In this document: positions 34,100 to 43,158 of the stretch, piece after piece | Layout of the letters: each line of letters starts with the position of its first letter | How positions within the stretch are numbered: position 1 is the first letter of the stretch | Assembly: GCA_017467405.1 (NCBI GenBank) | Contig: JAFTSH010000001.1 | Span: forward strand, 62,001-126,000 | Length of the DNA stretch: 64,000 nucleotides | Direction of reading: 5' to 3' | Source: Clostridia bacterium | GTDB taxonomy: Bacteria; Bacillota; Clostridia; Oscillospirales; Acutalibacteraceae | Program-made: the position numbers and the translations under genes | Notes under the pieces: model-generated | Told to the model about the DNA's origin: nothing | Database searches by the model: none | Seen by the model: only the letters and a program-made list of their open reading frames with translations

Positions 34100-35023
34100 A
34101 TGTTTGAGGCGTTTATTGATTCACAACCCGGCTCGATCGCGTTGGGTATCATCTGGGGTATCATGGCCATCGGCGTTTATATCACCTATAAGGTACTCGA
34201 TATCGCCGACCTGACCGTTGACGGCTCCTTCTCCACCGGCGGTGCCGTGCTGGTCGTCTGCGTAACGTCGGGTATGAATATCTGGCTTGCTATGCTGCTT
34301 GCCTTTATTTCGGGTTGTCTCGCGGGACTCGTAACCGCTATCTTCCACACCAAGTTCGGAATTCCTGCAATACTCGCCGGAATACTCACCCAGCTTGCAC
34401 TCTATTCGATCAACCTGCGAATTCTCGGAGGAATGGCCAACCTTCCCATTTCCTTCCGTAAATATAATCTCCTGCTCACCCTCAGCGATATACCCAAGTC
34501 GCTTATTATGGGCGGAATCTTCACCGTTGCGCTGATCGCCATTCTTTATTGGTTCTTCGGTACCGAGATCGGTCACTCGCTCAGAGCTACCGGTTGCAAC
34601 CAGACCATGTCGAGAGCCAACGGCGTAAATACCAACGTTGCAAAGACCATCGGAATCGTTCTTTCGAACGGTATCGTCGCGCTTTCGGGCGCACTTCTTG
34701 CTCAGTACAACGGCTACGCCGATATCAATATGGGCAGAGGTGCCATCGTTATCGGTCTCGCCGCCGTAATAATCGGTGAGGTCGTATTCGGAAAGATATT
34801 CCGCAACTTTGCGCTTAAGCTCCTGTCGGTCGTGATCGGCGGCGTAGCGTACTATTTCTTCATCAACCTCGTCCTTACCCTCGGACTTCCCGCCAACGAC
34901 CTCAAGCTGTTGCAGGCCGTCATCGTTGCGGTATTCCTCGGAATTCCTTACTGGAAGAACAGCATCACGAAGGGCAAGCACAAGATAAAGAAGGAAAACA
35001 AGGGAGGTGTCATCAATGCTTGA
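34100..35023 (+). CDS. ABC transporter permease (TrpY-like)
   Basis: The 307-residue protein has about eight membrane segments with the branched-chain/LivH-type permease pattern: IWGIMAIGVYITYKVLDIADLTVDG, HTKFGIPAILAGILTQLALYSINLRILGG, and SLRATGCNQTMSRANGVNT as the ATPase-contact loop. The C-terminus is basic. It overlaps the ATPase gene by eight bases and completes the import system with the lipoprotein upstream. Confidence 0.85.
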   Translation: MFEAFIDSQPGSIALGIIWGIMAIGVYITYKVLDIADLTVDGSFSTGGAVLVVCVTSGMNIWLAMLLAFISGCLAGLVTAIFHTKFGIPAILAGILTQLALYSINLRILGGMANLPISFRKYNLLLTLSDIPKSLIMGGIFTVALIAILYWFFGTEIGHSLRATGCNQTMSRANGVNTNVAKTIGIVLSNGIVALSGALLAQYNGYADINMGRGAIVIGLAAVIIGEVVFGKIFRNFALKLLSVVIGGVAYYFFINLVLTLGLPANDLKLLQAVIVAVFLGIPYWKNSITKGKHKIKKENKGGVINA

Positions 35024-35810
35024 GATCAAGGACGTATACAAGGTGTTCAATGCAGGCACCGTAAACGAGAAGATCGCCCTGAGCGGACTTAACCTTACCC
35101 TTGCCGACGGAGATTTCGTTACCGTGATCGGCGGTAACGGCGCAGGAAAATCCACCATGCTCAATATGATCTCGGGCGTATACCCTTGCGATGAGGGACA
35201 GATCGTCCTCGACGGTAAGGATATCACCTCGATGAAGGAGCACCGCCGCGCCAAGTATCTCGGCAGGGTATTTCAGGACCCCATGATGGGCACCGCCGCT
35301 ACCATGTCGATCGAAGAAAACCTCGCAATGGCCTACCGCCGTACTAGACACAGAGGTCTCGCCTGGGGTGTCAGCCGTCCTGAAAAGTCGACCTATAAGG
35401 AATTGGTCGCCTCCCTCGGCCTTGGCCTCGAAAACCGAATGACCACCAAGGTCGGACTGCTTTCGGGCGGACAGCGTCAGGCGATCACCCTGCTGATGGC
35501 AACGATACAGAAGCCCAAGATGCTCCTCCTCGACGAGCATACCGCGGCTCTTGACCCCAAGACTGCCGCAAAGGTTCTCGAGATAACCGACGAGATAGTT
35601 AAGAACGACAGCCTTACCACCATGATGATCACACATAATATGAAGGATGCCCTGCGTCTGGGTAACCGACTCGTGATGATGCACGAGGGAAGGATCATAT
35701 TCGACGTATCGGGAGAGGAAAAGGCAAAGCTCGACGTGCCCGATCTTCTCAAGATGTTTGAAAAGGCAAGCGGCGGCGAATTCGCCAACGACCGTATGTT
35801 GCTCGCCTGA
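35016..35810 (+). CDS. ABC transporter ATP-binding protein (TrpZ-like)
   Basis: The 264-residue ATPase has Walker A GGNGAGKST, signature LLSGGQRQAITLLMA, Walker B MLLLDEHTAALDP, and switch histidine in MMITHNMKDA. ATG 35016 has GGGAGG eight bases upstream. It powers the importer formed with the two genes before it. Confidence 0.9.
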   Translation: MLEIKDVYKVFNAGTVNEKIALSGLNLTLADGDFVTVIGGNGAGKSTMLNMISGVYPCDEGQIVLDGKDITSMKEHRRAKYLGRVFQDPMMGTAATMSIEENLAMAYRRTRHRGLAWGVSRPEKSTYKELVASLGLGLENRMTTKVGLLSGGQRQAITLLMATIQKPKMLLLDEHTAALDPKTAAKVLEITDEIVKNDSLTTMMITHNMKDALRLGNRLVMMHEGRIIFDVSGEEKAKLDVPDLLKMFEKASGGEFANDRMLLA

Positions 35811-35832
35811 GTAAAAACCGAAAACAAAACCG

Positions 35833-35870
35833 AAAACCCCGCCTGCCCGAGAAGGGCAGACGGGGGTTTA
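35833..35870 (+). terminator. Terminator of the ABC operon
   Basis: AAAACCCCGCCTGCCC pairs with GGGCAGACGGGGGTTT around GAGAA, with one mismatch. The 225-base gap after it holds only a likely TATAAT at 36057-36062 for the next gene. Confidence 0.8.
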
Positions 35871-36095
35871 TCATTTAAAAATTTTTGAGATTTTGTCCGT
35901 AATACGTTCCGTAGGATGTAAACATACGGCATTGATACGGCATAGAATGGAAATGTCCGCGGCTTTTTGGCAAAAAACGGGTGGGAAGCCTGTAAAAATG
36001 ACAATTATGTAACTTTTTTCGTTGAAAAAGCTATTTCAATCGGTTGAGGGTTATGTTATAATTCACACGCTAAAATCAGATTGGAGTGCGCAAAG

Positions 36096-37265
36096 ATGAT
36101 CAAAAGAAAAGATTTTCTTCCATATGCTTTGCCCGCCTTTGACGAAAGGGAAGAAGGGGCGGTCGTTGAGGCCATCCGTTCCGGCTGGTGGTCGAGGGGT
36201 CCCAAAACGTTGGAATTTGAAAAGCGCTTTGCCGAATACGTAGGCGCAAAATACGCACTCGCCGTCAACAGCTGCACCGCCGCTATGCACCTTGCACTTA
36301 TCGCAAGTGACATCGGCCCGGGCGACGAGGTCATCACAAGTGCAATGACCTTCTGCTCGACCGTTAACGTTATCATAAACAGCGGAGCCACTCCCGTGCT
36401 CGCCGATATCGATCCCGAAACCGGACTTATCGATCCCGACGACGTCGAGAGAAAGATCACCGAAAAGACCAGAGCGATCATGCCCGTGCACTACGCCGGA
36501 CGCGCCTGCGACCTTGACAGGATCGGCGAGATCGCCGAAAAGCACGGTCTGGTCGTGATCGAGGACGCGGCTCACGCCACCGGTACCAAGTATAAGGGTA
36601 AGATGATCGGAAGCAGCGGCAATCTGACCGCCTTCAGCTTTTACGCCACCAAGAATCTCGCGACGGGCGAGGGCGGAATGCTCACCACCGACAGCGCCGA
36701 GATCTACGAAAAGGCTCGCGTTTACTCGCTTCACGGAATGAGCCGCAATGCCTGGAACCGCTATTCAAAGGGCGGCAGCTGGCATTACGACGTTGAATAT
36801 CCCGGCTTTAAGTACAATATGACCGACCTCACGGCTGCGATCGGACTCGTTCAGCTTGATAAAGTGTCCGATTTCAACGCCACGAGAGCGCGCTACGCCG
36901 AGTACTACGAGGAGCAGTTCAAGGACGTTCCCGAGATAACCACCCTCAAGGAAGCCCCCGGCAGTGAGAACAGCTGGCATCTCTACATCATCTGGGTAGA
37001 CGAAACCAAGCTCACCGTCACACGCGATGTCATAATCGACACACTCACCAACGAATACAACATAGGACTGAGCGTCCATTTCATTCCCATCCCCTGCCAT
37101 CCCTGCTACAAGGAGGCCTACGGAATGAAGAAGGAGGACTATCCCAACACCGCCCGACTTTTCAAGGGGCTGATCTCCCTCCCGCTCTATCCTTCAATGA
37201 AAGAGGAAGATGTACGTTATGTTGCCGAAGCAGTACGGGAAGTTACCCGCAGATTTGCAAAATAA
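36096..37265 (+). CDS. DegT/DnrJ/EryC1/StrS-family sugar aminotransferase
   Basis: The 389-residue PLP enzyme has GWWSRGPKTLEFEKRFA, the NSCTAAMHLAL loop, EDAAHATGTKYKG and the catalytic Lys186 in FYATKNLATGEGG. These enzymes aminate nucleotide-linked keto sugars for surface polysaccharides. ATG 36096 follows TTGGAGTG. The next gene, a phosphosugar transferase, overlaps its 3' end, so both probably make an amino-sugar-containing surface glycan, as PglE and PglC do for bacillosamine. Other genes of such a pathway are not in the window. Confidence 0.85.
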   Translation: MIKRKDFLPYALPAFDEREEGAVVEAIRSGWWSRGPKTLEFEKRFAEYVGAKYALAVNSCTAAMHLALIASDIGPGDEVITSAMTFCSTVNVIINSGATPVLADIDPETGLIDPDDVERKITEKTRAIMPVHYAGRACDLDRIGEIAEKHGLVVIEDAAHATGTKYKGKMIGSSGNLTAFSFYATKNLATGEGGMLTTDSAEIYEKARVYSLHGMSRNAWNRYSKGGSWHYDVEYPGFKYNMTDLTAAIGLVQLDKVSDFNATRARYAEYYEEQFKDVPEITTLKEAPGSENSWHLYIIWVDETKLTVTRDVIIDTLTNEYNIGLSVHFIPIPCHPCYKEAYGMKKEDYPNTARLFKGLISLPLYPSMKEEDVRYVAEAVREVTRRFAK

Positions 37266-37998
37266 GGCCGTAAAGCCCTATTTTGACGCACTCGACAAGA
37301 AAAGAAAATATCTTACCGTCAAGCGTGCCTTCGACATCGTCGTTTCGGTGTTCGTCCTGACACTGCTTGCTTTGCCGATGCTTCTGACCGCACTCGCCGT
37401 CAAGCTTTCGTCAAAGGGTCCCGTGTTTTACCGTCAGACCCGCGTCGGAGCACTCGGCCGTGAGTTTAAGATCATCAAGTTCCGCACAATGGTCGTGAAC
37501 GCCGACCGAATGGGCGCACGCATCACGATCGGTGACGACGCCGAAAGGGTGACCGGAATCGGACGCATCCTCAGAAAGCTCAAGGTCGACGAGCTGCCCC
37601 AGTTCATCAACGTGATCAAGGGCGACATGACCATCGTCGGTACCCGTCCCGAGGTTCCCGAGTACGTTGCACGCTATACCGACGAGATGAAGGCAACCCT
37701 TCTTCTCCGTCCCGGAATCGTTAACAAGGCGAGCATAATGTTCTCCAACGAGAGCGCCATTCTCGGCAGGGTACATAGCCCCGAGAGGTACTATATTCAC
37801 AACATTCTCCCCGAGAAGATGCGCTACAACCTTGACTATATTCTCGATTCCTCTTTCCTGCTCGACGTCGGAACGATGTTCTCCACCGTCGGATGTATCT
37901 TCGGACTCGTCGAGACCAAGGAGCTGCCCGAGCCGGCCGAGAAGTATCTTGCTCCCGCCTACGTGGCACAGCAGCCCCAGCCCGCCCGCGCTTCCTGA
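37219..37998 (+). CDS. Polyprenyl-phosphate sugar-1-phosphate transferase
   Basis: The 259-residue bacterial sugar transferase has one hydrophobic segment (FDIVVSVFVLTLLALPMLLT) followed by the catalytic core: GPVFYRQTRVGALGREFKIIKFRTM, LRKLKVDELPQFINVIKGDM, VGTRPEVPEY and LRPGIVNKASI. It places a phosphosugar on undecaprenyl phosphate, the first step of glycan assembly. ATG 37219 lies ten bases after AGAGGAAG; ATG 37210 is possible. It overlaps the aminotransferase gene by 47 bases. Confidence 0.85.
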   Translation: MLPKQYGKLPADLQNKAVKPYFDALDKKRKYLTVKRAFDIVVSVFVLTLLALPMLLTALAVKLSSKGPVFYRQTRVGALGREFKIIKFRTMVVNADRMGARITIGDDAERVTGIGRILRKLKVDELPQFINVIKGDMTIVGTRPEVPEYVARYTDEMKATLLLRPGIVNKASIMFSNESAILGRVHSPERYYIHNILPEKMRYNLDYILDSSFLLDVGTMFSTVGCIFGLVETKELPEPAEKYLAPAYVAQQPQPARAS

Positions 37999-38018
37999 CA
38001 GCTTCATAAGAAACCCGA

Positions 38019-38051
38019 ACGGACTGCCGCAACCGCGTCGGTCCGTTTTTT
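38019..38051 (+). terminator. Terminator after the sugar transferase gene
   Basis: ACGGAC and CGC pair with GCG and GTCCGT in an imperfect stem around AACC, ending in six T. Confidence 0.75.
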
Positions 38052-38196
38052 ACCGCCTTACGGAAGGGCTTTGGGAAATATACGGATCGGATCAAAAAAA
38101 CTTTAAAATCGTTTGTTAGCAAAACGGAGAAAAAACGAGAAAAAACGAGCATAAACGAGATTGCAAAAACTAAATTAAAAAATTGAAAATTCGGTG

Positions 38197-38225
38197 TTGA
38201 CAAGAGGAGAGGTTTGTGGTATCAT
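38197..38225 (+). promoter_or_regulatory. Promoter of rplM-rpsI
   Basis: Consensus TTGACA (38197-38202), 17 bases, TATCAT (38220-38225), with a leader of about 60 bases. Upstream, 38125-38160 holds four short AAACGAG/AAACGGAG iterations of unknown meaning. I could not confirm the structured L13 leader known from Bacilli. Confidence 0.75.
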
Positions 38226-38291
38226 CATTCTCGCACCGCCGCGTGCTTGATTTAGTTTTATGAAGATCTATAATAAACGGAGGTAAAAAAC

Positions 38292-38720
38292 ATGTCTACC
38301 TATATGCCCAAGGCTGGTCAGATCGACCGCAAGTGGTATGTGCTCGACGCTGCCGGAAAGCCCCTCGGCAAGACCGCTGCCGTCGCCGCTACTCTTCTCA
38401 GAGGCAAGCACAAGACCATCTTTGTTCCCCACGTTGACTGCGGTGACCACGTTGTCATCGTAAACTGCGAAAAGGCTGTCCTCACCGGAAAGAAGCTTGA
38501 GCAGAAGTTCTATCGCCGCCACACCGGCTACGTCGGCCACCTCAAGGAGGTCAACTACAAGACCCTCATGAGCACCCGTCCCGAGCTTGCTATGGAGCTT
38601 GCTGTTAAGGGAATGGTTCCCGACACCACCATCGGCCGCGCTGCCCTCACCAGACTCAGAGTCTACAAGGGTGCAGAACACAAGAATCAGGCTCAGAAGC
38701 CCGAAGCCTACGAGTTTTAA
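38292..38720 (+). CDS. rplM: 50S ribosomal protein L13
   Basis: The 142-residue protein matches L13 throughout: RKWYVLDAAGKPLGKTA, LLRGKHKTIF, VDCGDHVVIVN, RHTGYVGHLKEV and VKGMVPDTTIGRAAL. ACGGAGG precedes the start. It is followed 18 bases later by rpsI, the universal pair. Confidence 0.97.
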   Translation: MSTYMPKAGQIDRKWYVLDAAGKPLGKTAAVAATLLRGKHKTIFVPHVDCGDHVVIVNCEKAVLTGKKLEQKFYRRHTGYVGHLKEVNYKTLMSTRPELAMELAVKGMVPDTTIGRAALTRLRVYKGAEHKNQAQKPEAYEF

Positions 38721-38738
38721 CGAAAGGAGCAAACGGAA

Positions 38739-39137
38739 ATGTACGACAGCAATCCCTATTTCTACGGCACAGGCCGCAGAAAGAGCTCGGTAGCCCGTGT
38801 CCGCGTTTACAACGGCACCGGTAAAATCACCATCAACGACAGAGACATCGACGATTACTTCGGACTTGAGACCCTTAAGCTCCTCGTCCGTCAGCCCCTC
38901 GCCATCACCGGCACTGCCGACAAGTTCGACATTGTTTGCCGCGTTGCAGGCGGCGGTGTAACCGGCCAGGCCGGTGCTATCCGTCACGGCCTCTCCCGTG
39001 CCCTTCTCCAGTACGATGCAGAGCTTCGTCCCGTTCTCAAGAAGGCCGGATTCCTTACCCGTGACCCCAGAATGAAGGAGAGAAAGAAGTACGGACTCAA
39101 AGGTGCCCGTCGCGCTCCCCAGTTCTCCAAGAGATAG
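38739..39137 (+). CDS. rpsI: 30S ribosomal protein S9
   Basis: The 132-residue protein shows the S9 features [33 protein letters not shown], and the C-terminal basic tail [12 protein letters not shown] that reaches the ribosomal P site. It is cotranscribed with rplM. Confidence 0.97.
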   Translation: MYDSNPYFYGTGRRKSSVARVRVYNGTGKITINDRDIDDYFGLETLKLLVRQPLAITGTADKFDIVCRVAGGGVTGQAGAIRHGLSRALLQYDAELRPVLKKAGFLTRDPRMKERKKYGLKGARRAPQFSKR

Positions 39138-39159
39138 TTTCTTATTTCAAAGAGTATTC

Positions 39160-39195
39160 AAAAACCCCGAAACCATCACGGTTTTCGGGGTTTTA
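39160..39195 (+). terminator. Terminator of rplM-rpsI
   Basis: AAAACCCCGAAACC pairs with GGTTTTCGGGGTTTT around ATCAC, with T-rich sequence after. Confidence 0.9.
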
Positions 39196-39232
39196 CTTTT
39201 GCAGGGAAATCTGCTTTGGTGCAAATTATTTT

Positions 39233-39269
39233 AAAAGGACTATGACATTTCGTGTGTCATAGTCCTTTT
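39233..39269 (-). terminator. Terminator of the HNH endonuclease gene
   Basis: AAAAGGACTATGACA pairs perfectly with TGTCATAGTCCTTTT. On the minus strand it lies two bases after the HNH stop. It can work in both directions. Confidence 0.85.
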
Positions 39270-39271
39270 GC

Positions 39272-39922
39272 TTATATTAAGTTGCTTTTTCCTAAATTGC
39301 ATTTACTACAAAGAGTTTGAAGATTATCGAGTGTTGTTTCTCCGCCTTTTGACCATGGAATAATATGGTCAACATGTAATTCTACCGAAGAGTCTTTTGC
39401 GGGTGATGTGCCACATGCACAACATTTAAAGTTATCTCGTTGCATAACTTTAAATCGCATTCTCAAGTTTATCTCTCTTTTGGTTTTATGGTTGGATTCA
39501 ATTTTGCAATCATAGGCAAAGTCTGTTCCTTGTTCATTAACAAAGGCAACAAACAATTTGAGAGCAGTTGACCATCGTCCAAATCTCCTCAAATATGCTC
39601 CACTGGATATAGATGAAATTAAAGTGTTGTCCATATTACGTCGTGTTGGTTGTTTTCCTATTTGTATCCACACTTTTTCAATATTCTCAAAAAGTTCAAT
39701 ATTAGAAAATGTTTTATTTCTATACTCAAGATTAGCCAGTGCTAATGCTTTGTTCCATGTGCCAAATCTTCTTGTGACCGCAGAACTGCTGTACTGTCCG
39801 TTTTCATCATATTCTTTCATTGATAAAGATGATGTGTTAAGTTTCTGCGCGGTGATTTTCAAATTATCAATTAAATCTTCATTGCTAATTTTTTTATGAT
39901 AATCTGTATATTCAAATTTCAC
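39272..39922 (-). CDS. HNH endonuclease with two homing-endonuclease-associated repeats
   Basis: The 216-residue protein starts with two related DNA-binding repeats of about 55 residues. One contains [22 protein letters not shown] and the other [23 protein letters not shown]. The HNH nuclease follows: [33 protein letters not shown]. The repeats are known from homing endonucleases of phages and introns. The gene is clearly richer in A+T than its neighbours, sits alone between terminators, and starts with GTG. It may be a free-standing selfish endonuclease; its target cannot be told. Confidence 0.8.
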   Translation of the reverse strand: MKFEYTDYHKKISNEDLIDNLKITAQKLNTSSLSMKEYDENGQYSSSAVTRRFGTWNKALALANLEYRNKTFSNIELFENIEKVWIQIGKQPTRRNMDNTLISSISSGAYLRRFGRWSTALKLFVAFVNEQGTDFAYDCKIESNHKTKREINLRMRFKVMQRDNFKCCACGTSPAKDSSVELHVDHIIPWSKGGETTLDNLQTLCSKCNLGKSNLI

Positions 39923-40029
39923 AGTAGTATACCCCTAATATATTTGTTGCTTTTTTATTATCGTAACATAAAGAAGAGAGGTTTTCAATATTATCAGGGT
40001 GATTTTCATTATACGGGCCTGCATTTCGG

Positions 40030-40058
40030 TTTACTGTCGGCGGGGTTTGTGGTATAAT
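40030..40058 (+). promoter_or_regulatory. Promoter of the methyltransferase gene
   Basis: TTTACT (40030-40035), 17 bases, consensus TATAAT (40053-40058), then GGGAGGTG before ATG 40087. Confidence 0.7.
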
Positions 40059-40086
40059 ACGGATATTCTGCGGTGGGAGGTGCGCT

Positions 40087-40884
40087 ATGCCTGCGATTAA
40101 AGGTCTTGAATGGACGTTTGATACGGTGGCTGATAAGTATGAGAAGCTGCGTCCCGGCTACGTCGGGGAGCTGTATCAAAGGTTGTTTGAATATATCCCT
40201 CTCGACGAAAACAGCGTTGCCGTCGAGGTCGGAAGCGGCGGCGGACAGGCTACCGCCCCCGTGTTAAAGACGGGATGCCGTTTGATCGCCGTGGAATACG
40301 GTGAACGGTTTTCGAGGCTTCTCAAGGAAAAATTCAAGGAGTATCCGAAGCTTTCGGTGATTACGGGAAGGTTTGAGGATGTAAGGCTGGAGGATGACGC
40401 TTTCGATCTGGTCTTTTCGGCCTCGGCGTTTCATTGGGTGCCCGAGAAGCTCGGGTATGAAAAGGCGTTTTCGATCTTAAAAAGCGGCGGAGCGTTCGCG
40501 AGATTTGCCAACCATCCTTACCGCGACAAGGGCAAGCCCGAGCTTTCAGAGAGGATCGACGAGCTGTACGGGAAGTATTATTATACCTTCCACGACAAAA
40601 AGCAGGAAATTCCTCGGGAGTACACCGAGCAGCAGGCGATCGACAGGGCGATGATCGCAAAAAAATACGGCTTTACGGATATACGGTACGCGACCTTCAG
40701 GCGCGAGAGAAGCTTTTCGGCCGAGGAGTACGTCGCTCTGCTCGGTACGTATTCGGATCATATTGCTATTGAGGAGTCGGTGAGAAGAAAGTTTTTTGAA
40801 GAGATCGGCGAGGCAATCAATCAACACGGCGGAACATATACCGTATACGATACGATCGACCTTCAGCTTGCGCGCAAGCCTTAA
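40087..40884 (+). CDS. Class I SAM-dependent methyltransferase
   Basis: The 265-residue protein has the SAM-binding motif I VAVEVGSGGGQAT, motif II around IAVEYGERF, and a motif IV-like LVFSASAFHWVPE. The FSASAFHWV stretch is typical of small-molecule methyltransferases related to trans-aconitate and yeast CrG-type enzymes. The substrate is unknown. It is a single-gene unit with its own promoter and terminator. Confidence 0.75.
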   Translation: MPAIKGLEWTFDTVADKYEKLRPGYVGELYQRLFEYIPLDENSVAVEVGSGGGQATAPVLKTGCRLIAVEYGERFSRLLKEKFKEYPKLSVITGRFEDVRLEDDAFDLVFSASAFHWVPEKLGYEKAFSILKSGGAFARFANHPYRDKGKPELSERIDELYGKYYYTFHDKKQEIPREYTEQQAIDRAMIAKKYGFTDIRYATFRRERSFSAEEYVALLGTYSDHIAIEESVRRKFFEEIGEAINQHGGTYTVYDTIDLQLARKP

Positions 40885-40910
40885 ACGACGCGGCGGATAG
40901 GTAAAAATAA

Positions 40911-40938
40911 AAGCACAGCGCAACTTTGCGCTGTGCTT
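40911..40938. terminator. Bidirectional terminator between methyltransferase and oxidoreductase genes
   Basis: AAGCACAGCGCAA pairs perfectly with TTGCGCTGTGCTT around CT. It separates two convergent genes ending at 40884 and 40958. Confidence 0.85.
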
Positions 40939-40957
40939 GGTTATTATCGGACGGTTT

Positions 40958-42016
40958 TCAGATGCGGCAGGCGATCGAGCAGCCCTTTTCGATGCTCTCG
41001 AAGGTGGCGTCGACAACCTTCATGTCGCGCACCATCTGCTCGTGGCTGACGGGCGGGGGAGCGATTCCCTCGAGTGCGTCGGCAACGCCCGAGTAGTACT
41101 CGGACCAGTCGCCCGAAACGATCTCAAGCGGAGTCTCCTTGACGGCGTCTACGGGCAGGGGAGCCATCGTTCTCGTGGGGCCGCCTTCGGTGTAGACGAT
41201 GCTTTCGCTCCACTCGGGCTCAACGTCGGTGCGTACCTGAACGAGCTTGCCCTCGCAGTTCCAATCGTCAATGCGAAGCGTGCCGAGCTCGCCGTACACC
41301 TGCCAACGGGGCATACGCACGAAGGAGCAGGTCATGACCTCGATCAGAGCCTTGATGCCGTTTTCAAAGGCGAGGTGCATACGGATGTTGTCGTCGACCT
41401 CTTTGGTGTATATGTACTGTGCCTCGGCGTGTACCGAAACGACGGGGGAGTCAATGAGCTGCAGAAGCTGGTCGAGCAGATGAATTCCCCAGTCGAGAAG
41501 CATTCCGCCGCCGTCCTCCTTGTATCCGCGCCAGCCGTGAAGGACGCGTCTTCCGCCGTGAACGCGGCTTTCGATCATAAATACGTCACCGAGCAGGTTG
41601 TTATTAACGGCGTTTTTAACCGTGAGGTAGTCCTTGTCCCAGCGGCGGTTCTGGTGCACGGTGAAGAGCTTTCCGGTCTCGTTTGCGACCTCGATAACCT
41701 CAAGAAGCTCTGCGGTGTTCATCATTACCGGCTTTTCGGAGATTACGTTCTTTCCGGCGCGCATTGCGGCGATCGAGATAGATTTGTGTGAATTGTTGGG
41801 GGTTGCTACCGTGACAAGCTCGATCCGCTCGTCGGCAAGCAGCTCCTCAAGCGAAGAATAGGCGTGCAGACCGTCCTGCTCGGCGACCTTGCAGCGCTCC
41901 TCGCTGATATCATATATACCGGCGATCTCAAATCTGTCCGAAAGTCTTTCGCGGACGTTTTTGCAGTGCCAGCTTCCCATTCCGCCGTAACCAATTACGG
42001 CCATAACGTGTTTCAT
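40958..42016 (-). CDS. Gfo/Idh/MocA-family oxidoreductase
   Basis: The 352-residue protein has the Rossmann start VIGYGGMGSWHCKN, the VTVATPNNSHKSISIAAM stretch, the EKPVMMNTAEL motif with the conserved Lys, and a C-terminal domain with DWGIHLLDQLL. Members oxidise or reduce sugars or cyclitols with NAD(P). ATG 42016 follows GGGAGATGG. The substrate cannot be predicted from context. Confidence 0.85.
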   Translation of the reverse strand: MKHVMAVIGYGGMGSWHCKNVRERLSDRFEIAGIYDISEERCKVAEQDGLHAYSSLEELLADERIELVTVATPNNSHKSISIAAMRAGKNVISEKPVMMNTAELLEVIEVANETGKLFTVHQNRRWDKDYLTVKNAVNNNLLGDVFMIESRVHGGRRVLHGWRGYKEDGGGMLLDWGIHLLDQLLQLIDSPVVSVHAEAQYIYTKEVDDNIRMHLAFENGIKALIEVMTCSFVRMPRWQVYGELGTLRIDDWNCEGKLVQVRTDVEPEWSESIVYTEGGPTRTMAPLPVDAVKETPLEIVSGDWSEYYSGVADALEGIAPPPVSHEQMVRDMKVVDATFESIEKGCSIACRI

Positions 42017-42097
42017 TGAATACCATCTCCCAAGATGTGATCTTGAGGACATTATAATCCAACGACACCTCCTTTTCAAGCAAAACGGAGCAAAAAG

Positions 42098-42262
42098 TCA
42101 ATTGTTTGTACTTTTTTCGGACTTTATCTCGAGAATTTTTCCTTCTCTTTCGCTCGAGTCGACAAAGATATCCTCGCATTTTTGCTGTGCCGCTTCGATG
42201 ATGCGCAACGCCTTTTCGGTCTCGCGCATAAGGTGGAGATACATTTCGCGGTAATCGGGCAA
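42098..42262 (-). CDS. Small protein of 54 residues, unknown
   Basis: A TTG-started frame follows a good AAGGGGTGA ribosome binding site five bases upstream. An in-frame TGA at 42268-42270 rules out a longer product. The peptide reads DYREMYLHLMRETEKALRII then EAAQQKCEDIF and a charged tail ending STNN. It is one long amphipathic helix in look. Codon use agrees with the neighbours. The ATG at codon 7 is a fallback start. Similar MYLxLxRxTExAIxxLxxAQxxCEE peptides are, from memory, common near clostridial genes, without known function. Confidence 0.55.
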   Translation of the reverse strand: MPDYREMYLHLMRETEKALRIIEAAQQKCEDIFVDSSEREGKILEIKSEKSTNN

Positions 42263-42333
42263 AGCCGTTCACCCCTTTCCCGCATAGTTTGCCCAAAAGC
42301 GGTGCGGATTTTCAGAGCGACGGAAAAAGGAAA

Positions 42334-42361
42334 ACGGAGCCGACCTTGAAATCGGCTCCGT
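42334..42361 (-). terminator. Terminator of the phosphoesterase gene
   Basis: ACGGAGCCGA pairs perfectly with TCGGCTCCGT, followed on the minus strand by TTTTCC. It lies 16 bases after the stop at 42377. Confidence 0.85.
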
Positions 42362-42376
42362 CTGAGGGTGTTGAAT

Positions 42377-43054
42377 TTATTTTATCGGCAGGATGTGGCG
42401 GAAGACGGCGGTGTGGACGGGGGTGACCACCTTGTCCTCGTGCATTGAGCCGAAATACCAATGCTTGAAGCGGCAGGCGCGGTTGAGCTGCTCGAGGTAG
42501 CCGTTGAGCTTGTTTACCTCGTCGGGCTCGGAGGAGCGCAGCAGCATGGTGCTCTTTACCAGCGAGGGGGGCTCGTGGGTGATTATGTAGTCCACCTCGT
42601 CGCCGTATTCGTCAAGCTTTTCGGCGCCCGATTCCATCTCGGCGGCCGAGGGCATTTCCTCGCGGTACCAGGTGCCCTGCTCAAGGCGCATCTCCTTGTC
42701 GCGGCTTTCGCCTCCGCCGAAGGTAAAGATGCGGTTTCCCTCGATCTCAAAGATCTCACCCCTGAGGGCGTGGAAGCAGGTTCCCGAAACGCGGTGCACC
42801 CTGCCCTTGTTCCAGACAGTCATGCGGAATTTCGAGTTGAGAAGCTCGTAGTTCTCGTGGGTTCCGTCGACGAAAAGCACGTTGTACCGACGGTTGCCGA
42901 GCTCGTCGAGTATCTTCATCTCGCGGTCGCTTCCGTCCCATACGAAGCCGAAGTCACCGCAGATTATCAGGGTGTCGTCCTTCTTCAGTTTTTTGAGTTC
43001 CTTGTCGAAAAGGCGGTCGACGTCGCCGTGGGTATCGCCCGTTACGTAGATCAT
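42377..43054 (-). CDS. Metallophosphoesterase
   Basis: The 225-residue protein starts YVTGDTHGDVDRLF, then LIICGDFGFVWDG, FVDGTHENYELLN, and ITHEPPSL with further His near the end (FKHWYFGSMHED). These are the two-metal phosphoesterase blocks. The type is common in phage-like and clostridial genomes and the substrate is unknown. ATG 43054 follows GGAGGTACC. It is divergent from the carboxypeptidase-like gene. Confidence 0.8.
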   Translation of the reverse strand: MIYVTGDTHGDVDRLFDKELKKLKKDDTLIICGDFGFVWDGSDREMKILDELGNRRYNVLFVDGTHENYELLNSKFRMTVWNKGRVHRVSGTCFHALRGEIFEIEGNRIFTFGGGESRDKEMRLEQGTWYREEMPSAAEMESGAEKLDEYGDEVDYIITHEPPSLVKSTMLLRSSEPDEVNKLNGYLEQLNRACRFKHWYFGSMHEDKVVTPVHTAVFRHILPIK

Positions 43055-43099
43055 GTGGTACCTCCGCAGAGAATAATCGGAATATTTGAATAAAATGCT

Positions 43100-43127
43100 T
43101 TGAAAATGCAATAAAAAGTGCTATACT
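43100..43127 (+). promoter_or_regulatory. Promoter of the carboxypeptidase-like gene
   Basis: TTGAAA (43100-43105), 16 bases, TATACT (43122-43127). Confidence 0.6.
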
Positions 43128-43158
43128 CTTAATATACACCTTCTGACGGAGAATTTCT

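Noticed and set aside
38100..38291. L13 leader riboregulator or repeat array
   Set aside because: The short AAACGAG iterations lie upstream of the promoter and the leader of about 60 bases does not show a structure I can match.
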